Assembly (NCBI GenBank): GCA_016490735.1
Contig: JAEMWC010000274.1
Coordinates: forward strand, 303,501-367,500
Origin: Pachyseris speciosa
Taxonomy: Eukaryota; Cnidaria; Anthozoa; Scleractinia; Pachyseridae
Direction of reading: 5' to 3'
Length of the DNA stretch: 64,000 nt
Shown here one piece after another: positions 28,313 through 38,551 of this stretch. Positions within the stretch are counted from its first letter, which is position 1; the number at the start of each line of letters is the position of its first letter. The notes below the pieces were generated by a model, which saw only the letters and a program-made list of their open reading frames with translations, was not told the DNA's origin and did no database searches. Made by a program: the position numbers and the translations under genes.

Positions 28313-29530
28313 TTCTTGTAGAAACTTCTCTCCGGTGGACGATCCAGCCGAAGATGGACTGTCTCCAACATTATCGGGGGAACGTCCCCAACAACTCTAC
28401 TTGAGAAAGGCAGTTGGGAGACCTGTGGATAAAGTACTGCATTGTCCTCACGCTGCCGCTCTCTGCTCTCGAATTCGGAAGAAATCGGGACAGAAGCTGT
28501 ATTTGTAGCAACCTTTGGGCCCAAGGGGTGAGGCAATTGAGGAGGGTAAGGCTGCTCAAGTTGGGATGCCTGTTGAGGTGCATATGGCTCCTTAGGAGGG
28601 CGTGGCTGATAAAGTGGGTGTGGCTGTTGGCCCCACAAGAGAGATGGCACCTGGGAATGAACTCTAGACGACCTTCCGACGCCAGAAGCTTCCAGATCGG
28701 CAACAGCATAAGTTCGCTTTTCAGCCTCTACCTTAGCGATTTCCGTTTTCAGAGCCAATGCACGTTTCCTTTGATCAAGGCGTAATCTAGCTTCTTCATG
28801 AAGTTGTTGTTGCTTTGACTCTTCTTGTTTAAGGCGCAATTCTTCATCCTGTAAGGCTTGTTGCTTGCGTAACGAAGCCGCCTCTGCTGTCAAAGCTGCT
28901 CTTTTAACTGCTACAACCAATCTTGGGCTTTGAACGTGCCGAGCTGAGGAGCCGCCCACCGATCTCCGCAAGGACGCGAGGGAGGCGAGAACGTGATCCC
29001 TCGTAAATGATGGAATCTTCTGGCTGAACAGCGCTATCTGCATTCACATAATATTCTGCGCGGGCCTTCACGATCCACTGGTCGAGTGTTGAAAGTTGTC
29101 AATCCTTTTGCATTCACTCAAGTAATAATCTTGTGAATCCAGTATATCATCCTCGTCGCTCAGCAATGCGTGATAACTATAGTGAGCTGATTTGAAGGCA
29201 TCAACGGTTTTGCTGAATTCTTGGGCGATAGAGGACCTCTCTTCAAAGGACAGCGAGTGTGACATACCTACAGTAATTGCATCAATTTTCTTGGTAATGT
29301 TACCCTTTCCAGCTCGTCTGCTTCTACGAAAACGGAGTAAACTTTCATTCCGAACACCTTCCCGATCGAGCGTGACATTCGGTTGAACTCGGCGACGAGT
29401 AGTGCGACCTTCCGTTAAACTCTGTTCTGCTGAGTTGACGTCTTGGTCTATTGCACAGCAATCGAAGATTAGAGCGAACAGTCTCAAGCTCCAGATGGCA
29501 AGAAAGACGGAGGAAACATTTTCGAACAAA
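28309..29530 (-). pseudogene. BEL Gag N-terminal coiled-coil region
   Basis: A long charged coiled coil (KRAALTAEAASLRKQQALQD, then KTEIAKVEAEKRTY) is followed by a Pro/Gln-rich linker. The 5'-most part (29068-29530) has another helical segment in a different frame. This fits the N-terminal Gag of Pao elements. Confidence 0.7.
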
Positions 29531-30012
29531 TGTATCTGACAAACTTGGACCAAACTACACACCGAAACTACTTTATTAGGAACGTTCCGAACGCGTTTGA
29601 GTACAACTCCGTTGATTACAATGACTTTTTGATTTTACAGACTTGTCGATTCGATTGAGATGTTGTTGAGATGATTGAGATGAATAAGATGATTGAGATG
29701 GTTCCACTAGAAGAGAAAAAAGTTACAACACTGATAAGTGAAAGAGAACGCTAATAAAAAGGAAGTGGCTAAACAAATGAACTTACAAATGTTTCCCAGC
29801 AGTAGTTTGAAACGAAAACTTGACCGCTGAGCTTGAACTTGAACTAGAGCTTTGACGAGTAGAATATTCTGGTTGACTTGACCGCGGATTGAAAAGACTG
29901 CACTGAAAGGTTGAGGCGCGAAAACTCTAAAATATGTGAACTCACGTGAGCTAAAGTATGCTTATATGCGTGACTAAGCACGGGATGTAGAAAAGCACGT
30001 TTGAATCTAACA
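29531..30012 (-). repeat. BEL LTR (5' LTR in element orientation)
   Basis: Begins TGTATCTGACAAACTTGG and ends GAATCTAACA; about 97 percent like the other LTR by eye, with one 9-base GATGAATAA-like insertion. Confidence 0.9.
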
Positions 30013-30162
30013 CACGAGGGGTGGCGATTAATACTAACACTGGTTGTTTCACGTAATATCCTTCCCGCAAACTATCGTATTGAATTTAGTTGTCTCCAGA
30101 AAAACATGGGATTGCGAAATTCCAAGTGGACATTAAGGGGGGGGGGGGGGGGGGTCCTGACC

Positions 30163-30200
30163 TTAACGTCCAGTTGACGTTAAGCGGGGCAATTTGGAAT
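30163..30200. repeat. Right member of the inverted repeat around the BEL element
   Basis: Reverse complement of 21978-22030 with a small insertion (ACGTCA). Confidence 0.6.
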
Positions 30201-30253
30201 ATGTCGACGGCCCCGAATAGTAGTGCTGTTGAAACAGTGAGATTTCAAAATAT

Positions 30254-30342
30254 AGCCTGCGTTGCAGCCGGACTTGCCACTCGAACGCTTGAAAACCTAG
30301 ATATAGTGAATACCGGGGGTTTGCACTGTCTGCGACGCAGGC
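30254..30342. repeat. Foldback element with AGCCTGCG ends
   Basis: AGCCTGCGTTGCAG and CTGTCTGCGACGCAGGC form the arms. It is absent from the paralogous repeat at 36700-37045, which supports mobility. Confidence 0.7.
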
Positions 30343-30575
30343 AATCAAAATAATGCTATCCCCTTTGATCGCAATGAAGAGCAATAACACTTGACACAAG
30401 ACCCAAGTGTAAGACTTGACTCAAAGATCTGCCAAATCGGCTATAGTTCGAGTCTATCAATATGCTGGTTGCTTTGACCACCTTATTGATTTTGATACTT
30501 GATTTTGACGTATGAGAAATATACTTTTGGCTCCTTTACTTGACACACATATTGCACGGAGAGTGTGAATCAAAG

Positions 30576-30728
30576 TAGCCTGCGTGTCAGGCGCTAGAAA
30601 GGGAAAGGGAAGGGTTAAAACAGGCGCGCGAAGAGAGGAGAGCCCGCTAAAAACTTGCCCTGTTTCGCGCGACAGCCCGCTTTTTCCCTCTTCGCTTGAT
30701 TTCTCTTTCTAGAGCCTGTCACGCAGGA
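30576..30728. repeat. Foldback element with AGCCTGCG ends
   Basis: AGCCTGCGTGTCAGGCGCTA is matched by TAGAGCCTGTCACGCAGG at the right. The inner part (CAGGCGCGCG...CGCGCGACAG) also pairs, giving a 150-base hairpin. Confidence 0.75.
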
Positions 30729-32154
30729 TAGAATCACAGCCGCGAGAAATTGGTGAGTGATACCACACTGCATGCGCGCTTATTACCAGAGGCAACACCG
30801 GGCTGGTAGCTGTGTTTAGCTGTCATTTATTTCATCTGTCATACTAGCTATATCCCAGCATTTAACTTCAATCCTCAGTACGCCTTGACTCCTAAGACCC
30901 CTTCTTCTGGGTTTGTCATTTAAGCAAATCCTGCGGGAACAAATTACTAAGTTAAAAGACACTAGAGGCATTCGATAAAAGAAAAAAAGAGGCTACAATT
31001 AGCCTAAACTCGGGCTAGCAAAAATAGTATTGTATCCCTAATTTAGCGCTAAACAAAAGAACAGAGAGAAGCCTGTCTTTCTTACATTGAACACATTGGG
31101 CTTAGCTTGTGTTGGAGTCTATCTCTTTAGGCCCCTATAAAAATATATAACCCTCTAAAATTACAAAATTGCTTTACAGCTCAACCATTGAGAACAATAA
31201 TTATAACACTTATAAAAAATATTTCTAAAAGAAGAAGAAAAAGAGAAACGAAAAAAAAAAAAAAAAAAAGGAAAAAAAAAAAGCCCGCGATACATGCCAC
31301 AAAAAATAAATAAATAAATAAAAATCAAACCCGGGATAGCCGCGTCAGATGGGGGAATATTGACCTCTAGCCCACGACCGAGGTTCATCGTGATATACGA
31401 TGATAAAAATAGTGTATTGATTCCAACAAAACTGAGCACACTTGTTTTCGCTTCGATGGATAATTATTTGAGAAAGGAAACGCTTATCAAACGATGTAGG
31501 ATTTTTTTTCGCATAAACGTTAATGGAGTCGCTGTGAAATGTGAGGAGAAAATAATCAGCAGAGTGAAACTGTTTACAAATACGTCAATTCAGGGTCATT
31601 TCAAACATAAGAAATTAAGAAACGTTTCTGCGGTCAGTTTCAAGTTATGAAAATAAAAACTAATCGCTTATCATTCAAAAACTAATGTCCAGAAATTGAG
31701 ATATTGTGGAAAATAGTAAATAAACTACCTGCCAAAGTCTCAGGGGTGTATGATATTCCGTACTTGAGTTATTTAACAAAATTTACATCTCGATGGAGCG
31801 CACACGGGGAAACACGGCAGTCCATCTGGAGTTAAGTTTGGTCATGTTAAACGCTTTCTTCTCGCAGTTGAACTTGCAAACATTCGTATAGACACTTCTC
31901 TCAACATATTGGTTGTTCAAACTTCAAAGACACAAGATGAATCGACGTTTTCCGATACGTGACAACGGGCATCATTCTTGTTGTTGTGAGTTGTTATTTT
32001 TAGTAAGGGCTTGCGCAGAAACGCCGGAAGTGAGCTTTGCGGAAGAAACACGACGACGAAAAATGAAGCCCATTTTAAACCTCGAGCTTTTTACTAGCCC
32101 GAGCAACAAGGAACATGTAGCTCCCTTTGTCGGTCTTCTTCTCTTTCCCTCTGC
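30729..32154. other. No gene seen; A-rich tract
   Basis: Contains an A run of 20 at 31250-31269 and an AAAT repeat at 31305-31322. No conserved coding words were found on either strand. Confidence 0.4.
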
Positions 32155-34500
32155 GCACTTCGGACTGTGTGCAAAACCCGGACTGAGTATAAAATGAGGT
32201 CTGAAGGCAGTGGGCTAGGTAGAAAACGCGGGCTGAGTACAAACACCGTGCACAAAGTGGGTGTGGACAAAACGTGACATAGGCCATAGTGTAGGCCATG
32301 GCCAACCCTATGGCATACCGGTGGTCAATTGTTTTAAAACTCGGTTCAGCATTGCTGGAAACCTGTGTAAACGTTCTCCGTCAATCGTTCATACCTTCGA
32401 CTGTCTTATACTATACTTTATTTCGAAATACCTAGAATAGACATTAAGAAAAAGGAAACCCAGAGGTTAACCCTATATTAAGGATCTCCAAGCAATAAAT
32501 AAAAAAATATACATCACTACAGTATTAAATAAAAAATATATACATCAACGAAAAAACTAGTTATTATAAAAATATATAAAAGTCACATAAATATCATTAA
32601 AAAAGTATATTAAATAAATATTTATGTGTTTCTTCAATCTTAGTTTAAACTTGTTGACATTTGGACTATCATGGCAATTGATTACATTACTTGGAAGATC
32701 GTTCCAAAACTTGAATATTTATAGCGATTCAGTTTTGCGAGTTTAGTTTGTATCTTATATGGATGGTTGGATCTTGTCTTAGTGCTCCTGCACAGTTCAA
32801 AATAATCACCGGAGTTTAGACCATTCAGATTGAATACGGTCTTGTAGCACTCCACCAGAGATAGAAATTCCCTCCTTCGTTCTTAAGAGTTCCATTTAAG
32901 TATTTTACACCTGTCCTCATACGCCATCTCCTGTCGTCTTTGGCCTAGGGCGATTCGCGAAGCTCTTCTTTGCACCTTCTCAATTTCATGGATGTCTTTG
33001 GCTAGGTGTGGTGACCACACCGGGAAAGCGTATTCCAGTATTGGACGGACCAGGGTTTATACAAAATTGAAAAGGTATCCTTATTTTACTACCTACTGTG
33101 CTTTTACGTAGGCCAAGCACCTTGTTTGCTTTGTGAACTGTTTCTTCAACATGTTTTGGCCAGCTCAGGTCACTCGCCATGGTAACTCCAAGATCTTTAT
33201 AACTGGAGACTTGCTACTGTGAGGAGCTTTTGTCTTTATTATGAGAGATTCTCACGACCTCACATTTGCTAGGGTTAAAATTTTACCTGCCAGCGGTCCG
33301 CCCATAGATCGAGGGTGGTTAGATCTGATTGTAAAGTAATAGAATCTTCCAAATTATTTATCTGTCGATAGATTTTAGTGTCGTCAGCAAATAACTTGGC
33401 GGTAGAGGTAATGATGTAAGGTATGTCGTTCACGTAAATAAGGAACATAATCGGCCCCAGTATTGAGCCTTGAGGGATGCCAAATATAACAGGCGACCAT
33501 TCGGAGGACGATCCACGTAGCAGTACTCTTTGTTTTCTAGGCGCCGTTTTGCTTAAATTTTCTAAGCAGACTGGTGGTAGGACTGAATTCGGAATATTTT
33601 ATACCTTTAAATTCTATTTGAATTAAATGTTTTCAAAAATTCCAAGACAAGCACGTCTCCTGAGATATGTAAACTTTGGGAATACTTCAACTAATCGCTG
33701 TTCGCCGTTCCCATGGTAATGCACTTGCATTTGATTCTGTTCATTCTGTCCCAAATTATGTTTTCCTGTCGCAATTTCCAAAATGTTCTTTGAAGAAAAG
33801 CTCGAGGAGAGAAAAAAATCATCGGAGCTGAACTTACTTTCCATTTTTGTTCAAAAGTATGTACGAATAAACACCTGATGTGCTCTGACCTGACCACCAG
33901 GCGTAACGCCGCATAACGCAAGTTGACCAAAATAAATAATATAAAGTTTACATTGTTGACAGATTCAACGACAGGAAAACTTGAAGCCTTCAGTATCAAA
34001 ATAATTACGTTTCATATCGTAAAGGCTATGGGCAGGTGTAGTACATGCTTGGGTACTACATTATTACACTCTGGTTTGGATCCTTCAGTCATCGCGGGTT
34101 CGCGCAATTGACAAAAACTGGGATCCAGTTCGCTAGCTGATCTGCACGGAATAGGACCTTAGCATGTAGAAATTTGCGGGAGCTCCTTTATAATAATTGC
34201 CTTTCTTACGATTTTTTAGCCGCCCGAAAGTTATGTTTATATGGCATTCTGGTTTTTCTGATTCCAATCTACCACGAGTGTGTTTAACACTGAAAAATTT
34301 GAGCGAAACGCCGCCAAGAGAACAGAAAAGAGTCATAGGTATGACAGCATTCATGTGTGGGCCATGGCCTAGGCCAGGTTTTGTCCACACCCGCCTTTTG
34401 CAAGTGTTTTGTACTCAGTCCGCGTTTTGTACCTAGTCCGCAGCCTTCAGTCCTCATTTTATACTCAGTCTTCGTTTTATACCCAGTCCGCAGTCCAGGT
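32155..34500. mobile_element. Element bounded by long inverted repeats, carrying a LINE fragment
   Basis: The stretch 32155-32302 (ending TAGGCCATGGCC) is the diverged inverse of 34359-34500 (starting GGCCATGGCCTAGGCC); both contain the ACTCAGTCCGCGTTTTGTAC word in opposite orientation. The right arm runs into repeats of CAGTCCG at 34509-34553. The family is unknown to me. Confidence 0.6.
32640..33510 (-). pseudogene. Non-LTR retrotransposon (LINE) reverse transcriptase, 5'-truncated
   Basis: On the minus strand the words IFGIPQGSILGPIMFLIYVN, AKLFADDTKIYRQI and LDLWADRW are followed by the thumb words MASDLSWPKHVEETVHKANK and VLGL. These are the palm and thumb of a Jockey/CR1-type LINE; FADD is the active site. 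Frames are interrupted near 33050 and 33200-33300, so it is dead. The AT-rich tail to about 32500 is probably its 3' end. Confidence 0.75.
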
Positions 34501-34508
34501 CAGGTCCT

Positions 34509-34553
34509 CAGTCTGCAGTCCACAGTCCGCAGTCCGCAGTCCGCAGTCCGGAG
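34509..34553. repeat. CAGTCCG heptamer repeats
   Basis: CAGTCCGCAGTCCGCAGTCC continues as a short 7-base array beside the right arm of the inverted-repeat element. Confidence 0.8.
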
Positions 34554-34781
34554 TGCTCAGTATTGATTTTATACATGTACTGACCGGAAAGCAGGCGACT
34601 TAGTCAGCGGTTTTCTCCACGAGGGTTTAGTCTTTCGTGTGACACTTTCTTTTGCTGATCAATATTGTGGACTAAGAACTCGGATTTGGGGATTCGTTGA
34701 AGACAGTTTTTAAAAACAAGTTGTCTAAGCTTTGCTTGTGGACTGGCTTTACTCACTGGCAAAAGGAACACAAAAATAGAC

Positions 34782-35420
34782 AAGGTAAGCTACATTAATT
34801 TTGGCCTTTGCATTTTACTTTAGTGACGAATTTGGTGGTATCCTATAGCTGTCAATCAAAGCCCTCTAAAAACTAGTCTTGCTTCGTGCGACAGCCTGCT
34901 TTTTATAGAATACAATGCAAAAGTGTTGGAAACATTAATTTTGTACTACTCTAATATTCAAGTTATCCTAACATGTAAATACTCTGATCATGAGGTCCCT
35001 TACACTTTGATGGTATTGTGAAATCAAGTTACAAGCAAGTTACATTGTGCAGTTTTTAACGATTAACAAGTAGCTGATTTTGCTCATAATTTTATTGTAC
35101 ATTGTTTATTTGTTACCTACAGTGGACTGGGGTGAAAAACTGTGGAATATTTTGGGGTAACAACACGTTGGGGTAACAACACATTATTCCCAAAGTGGGA
35201 ATAACATTTATCTCTGAAAGAGTTTAATTAGAATCTTGTATCCAGGTAGCTTTACACTCACACACAAATTATTCTCAGATTGCACCTTTGTTTGAGTGCA
35301 CAGAAAGCCAGCTAAATAGACAAAGTAAATTACAAAGAAAAAGGTAAGCTACATTAATTTTAGCCTTTGCATTTTACTTTAGTGACGAATGTGGTGGTAT
35401 CCTATAGCTGTCAATCACTA
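34782..35420 (+). repeat. Pair of 80-base direct repeats 560 bases apart
   Basis: AAGGTAAGCTACATTAATTT at 34782 recurs at 35342, and the similarity continues through ATCCTATAGCTGTCAATCA. The words ACAAGGTAAG look like a splice donor, so this may be a duplicated exon edge, but I see no coding frame. Confidence 0.7.
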
Positions 35421-36699
35421 TACTCTTTGTACAGCTGTACTCAAATTTAGTACTCAGTGTTGTGTGTCTATTTTAGAAGGTTAAAGTTGTTGGGTTTCCA
35501 CTGTGAATGAAGCTCATATTAAATTATGCAGCTTCGGAATGCCATCAGTTGTCTAATCATACATGTACTGTGTACCTTTCAATTGTAAGTCAAATACCCT
35601 ACATGTAAGCTTACATGTACATGTAATTTTTTTGTGGTTTGCAAAATGTTCAAACAAGCACAAAGGGGAGCACTGATGAAAATTAGAGTGAAATTCATTG
35701 TATCGCACTGCGTGTTTTGCAAACTTCAAAGGAATTTTGGCTTTTTCTTCTGATTGGTGGCAGAGTTATGCAAATAGCCCAATCAGAATGCATTGCATTG
35801 TGATTTGCATGACCCCGCCCCCAATCAGATGATTGGCGGAACAGAAAAACCCAACTGTTTTCAAAAACAAGCAGCTCAATACAACTAATTTGGCTTATAA
35901 CCGTGCGCAAGATGCCTCATTTTTGAAAACTATTCATGAAATCAACTGCAAGCAGTAGATATCTAGTAATATTCTGGTTCCAGTGAAAAACTTGTGTCTG
36001 AGTTGTGGTTTTGTAGTAGATAATTACCTGGTTTATAAGGGTGCCCTCTTGTCAGGCATACAACTAGCAACAGAAATAAGCAAAATAATAATTATGCATA
36101 ATAATATTATTATGCATATGGCTGGCTCATGGCACTGCTATTACATGTACATGACTGAATAGTTGATGAAACGCTAGCATAGCTCAACTTTATACATCTT
36201 GTAGAAGTACAGTGTACACCTTTAGGAATATGTTTGTATTTTACCAATTCAGAATTTTGCAATGGGAAACCAAAATTGGCTTTTGGTATGCCTTGTAAAT
36301 TTGATGAAGTTCTTTGGTATGATTTCTTGAGTATGATGTGTTCTTTAGTAGGTCAGGCACCTGCTTACTGTGTGCCTTTTTGTTCACCATTGAAAATGTA
36401 TCCTTGTATTAAATGGAGAGCAAGCACATACAGTTTACAAATTAAGAAGCTTCATGTACACTGTATGCTTAGTGCAGAAGATAGAGCAAGTACAGATCAC
36501 AATCAAGCAGAGTTTAATTACATCCTGATGAGATAAGTGATTTAGAAGAAACAAACTGTCATTTTTTTAAAATGAAATTTAAAGCAATAAAATAATTTTA
36601 TTTGATAAAGCTGCAAGATTTTTTCTTCCTGTGAAGTTATAATTGTGTGATTGCCAGTAGTTGCGACTATAATGACTGAACAACGATGGTGGGTGATAA
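35421..36699. other. No gene seen
   Basis: AT-rich with many ACATGTAC words and a palindromic ATAATAATATTATTAT at 36099-36114. No supported coding frame. Confidence 0.35.
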
Positions 36700-37045
36700 T
36701 ATAATGATGCTGATTGTTTCACATACCCTTCCTGCAAACTATCATATTGAATTAAGTGTCTCCAGAAAAACATGGTGTATTAATGTGGACATTGTAAAGG
36801 AGAAAAGGGGGGAGGGGGAGGGGGGTGTTGTCATGAAGAGCAATAAGAATTGATCCAAAACTCAAGTGTCAGACCTGACTCAAAAATCTGGCAAAGTAGT
36901 TAAAAAATCGGCTATAGTTGGAGTCTATGAATATTCTGGTTGCTTTGACCACCTTATCGATTTTGATACTTGATTTTGACATTTGAGAAATATTCTTTTG
37001 GCTTGTTTACTTGATGCACATATTTCACAGAGAGTGTGAATCAAA
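36700..37045 (+). repeat. Dispersed repeat, copy 2 of 30040-30575
   Basis: Same order of words as copy 1 without the foldback insertion. It ends at GTGAATCAAAGTA, exactly where a different inverted-repeat element follows in each copy. Confidence 0.75.
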
Positions 37046-37371
37046 GTAACCTCCTTCACAGATGTCTTTTGGCTCATCATGCATTCCTTCCCCACGAATG
37101 TCTGCTGAACTGAACTACCACTTCCGTTTGCGGCAGTTAGCCAATCATAGTTTGTTTTCCCATTGATGGAAAGTAGGACTTCAACCCTGGGATTTCTTTC
37201 ACAGACTATGCACATCAGTCAGGTGTAGATTTCCATTCTTATGCAGCTTGTTATTGGTTTCTTCAAAACAAAGGCTAACTGCTGGCGAATGGAAGTGGCA
37301 GTTCAGTTCAGCAGACATTCGTGGGAAGGAACACGTGAGTCGAGCCCAAAGATGTCTGCGAAGGAGGCTAC
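37046..37371. mobile_element. MITE with 98-base terminal inverted repeats
   Basis: GTAACCTCCTTCACAGATGT at the left pairs with ACATCTTTGGG... on the right, which ends AAGGAGGCTAC. Inner words CGAATGTCTGCTGAACTGAA and its inverse are shared. TCAA on both sides may be the target duplication. Confidence 0.8.
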
Positions 37372-37625
37372 TTCAAAAGATTGATTTTCTTGGACTATAT
37401 CTGCAGTCATGTTTTGAGCAAACATATATTAATTTTATGTCCACTACAAACTAGGTCAGCCATTACTCAAGACAAGCAGTAAAAACGTAAAGCTTGTGGG
37501 ATGTGGCTGGAGTGACAAGGATATACCTCACAAATTAATGTGATTTGGTAAGCTGAAGCCACTCTAAAGGCACTAAGGCCACATGGTAGCGGGCATTACC
37601 CCTTAAATCTACCAAAGCAAAGATT

Positions 37626-37706
37626 GAGCCCACGCATTAGCAGCCATGGACAGCTGTTTCGGCCTTGTTAGGCCTCATCAGCATGGCATAGCTAATGCTC
37701 AGGCTC
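37626..37706 (-). ncRNA. Hammerhead ribozyme, unit 1
   Basis: Minus strand. Core CTGATGA, helix II GGCC-TAACAA-GGCC, GAAAC, then a loopless helix III ACAG/CTGT and cleavage triplet GTC. Helix I is GCCATG/CATGGC extended by GCATTAGC/GCTAATGC and GAGCC/GGCTC. Predicted cut between 37649 and 37648. All core residues are consensus. Confidence 0.9.
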
Positions 37707-37888
37707 AAGTACCCACATGTCCATAAAACAAGCAGTAAAAACGTAAAGCTTGTGGGATGTGGCTGGAGTGACAAGGATATACAGTGTACCTCACAAATTA
37801 ATGTGATTTGGTAAGCTGAAGCCACTCTAAAGGCACTAAGGCCACATGGTAGCGGGCATTACCCCTTAAATCTACCAAAGCAAAGATC

Positions 37889-37969
37889 GAGCCCAAGCAT
37901 TAGCAGCCATGGACAGCTGTTTCGGCCTTGTTAGGCCTCATCAGCTTGGCATAGCTAATGCTCAGGCTC
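37889..37969 (-). ncRNA. Hammerhead ribozyme, unit 2
   Basis: Same core as unit 1. One helix I pair is lost (GCCAAG against CATGGC, base 37945 or its neighbour). Predicted cut between 37912 and 37911, 263 bases from unit 1. Confidence 0.85.
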
Positions 37970-38092
37970 AAGTACCCACATATCCATAAAATTAATCCAT
38001 TAAATTAATTTGTGAGGTATATCCTTGTCACTCCAGCCACATCCCACAAGCTTTACGTTTTTACTGCTTGTTTTATGGATATGTGGGTACTT

Positions 38093-38173
38093 GAGCCTGA
38101 GCATTAGCTATGCCATGCTGATGAGGCCTAACAAGGCCGAAACAGCTGTCCATGGCTGCTAATGCTTGGGCTC
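38093..38173 (+). ncRNA. Hammerhead ribozyme, unit 3
   Basis: Plus strand, all stems as in unit 1 and all core residues consensus. Predicted cut after 38150. Confidence 0.9.
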
Positions 38174-38348
38174 AATCTTTGCTTTGGTAGATTTAAGGGG
38201 TAATGCCCGCTACCATGTGGCCTTAGTGCCTTTAGAGTGGCTTCAGCTTACCAAATCACATTAATTTGTGAGGTATATCCTTGTCACTCCAGCCACATCC
38301 CACAAGCTTTACGTTTTTACTGCTTGTTTTATGGATATGTGGGTACTT

Positions 38349-38429
38349 GAGCCTGAGCATTAGCTATGCCATGCTGATGAGGCCTAACAAGGCCGAAACA
38401 GCTGTCCATGGCTGGTAATGCTTGGGCTC
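38349..38429 (+). ncRNA. Hammerhead ribozyme, unit 4
   Basis: Plus strand; one mismatch in outer helix I (GCTGGTAATGC). Predicted cut after 38406, exactly 256 bases after unit 3. Confidence 0.85.
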
Positions 38430-38551
38430 AATCTTTGCTTTGGTAGATTTAAGGGGTAATGCCCGCTACCATGTGGCCTTAGTGCCTTTAGAGTGGCTTC
38501 AGCTTACCAAATCACATTAATTTGTGAGGTATAACCTCATTACTCAAGACA

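Larger units (their letters stand above)
22537..30017 (-). mobile_element. BEL/Pao LTR retrotransposon, both LTRs and CACGA target duplication
   Basis: A full-length element in minus orientation: 5-base target duplications CACGA at 22537-22541 and 30013-30017, LTRs at 22542-23014 and 29531-30012, and Gag, protease, reverse transcriptase, RNase H and integrase regions in the usual BEL/Pao order between. The LTRs differ at roughly a dozen sites plus a 9-base indel, so insertion is fairly recent. The coding region is split among frames, and catalytic residues are lost in protease and reverse transcriptase, so this copy should not be autonomous. Confidence 0.9.
30040..30575 (+). repeat. Dispersed repeat, copy 1 (partner at 36700-37045)
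   Basis: GTTTCACGTAATATCCTTCC and GCTGGTTGCTTTGACCACCT recur in diverged form at 36716 and 36938. Copy 1 carries an extra foldback element (30254-30342). A poly-G run lies at 30138-30154. Confidence 0.75.
37461..38551. mobile_element. Retrozyme-like element: four hammerhead units, two inverted against two
   Basis: Two direct units (37475 to about 37990) are followed by two units in opposite orientation (to 38537). The unit is 256 bases; the second has a 7-base insertion near 37782. Every unit contains a complete type I hammerhead ribozyme. The 14-base word CATTACTCAAGACA at 37461-37474 recurs at 38538-38551, so the whole four-unit block was inserted as one piece by a target-primed mechanism. 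Small tandem units with minimal-helix-III hammerheads and target duplications are the hallmarks of metazoan retrozymes, non-coding retroelements that spread as circular RNAs. There is no open reading frame of note. The head-to-head join at about 37985-38000 is a few bases of AT-rich filler. Confidence 0.85.

Noticed and set aside
28302..28785. Plus-strand frames of 68 and 123 residues
   Set aside because: Antisense to the Gag coiled-coil region of the BEL element.
31161..31439. 92-residue minus-strand frame rich in Phe
   Set aside because: It is created by the poly-A tract at 31250-31280.
34782..34862. A duplicated host exon with donor AAGGTAAG
   Set aside because: No open frame of conserved character precedes the GTAAG in either copy; kept only as a direct repeat.
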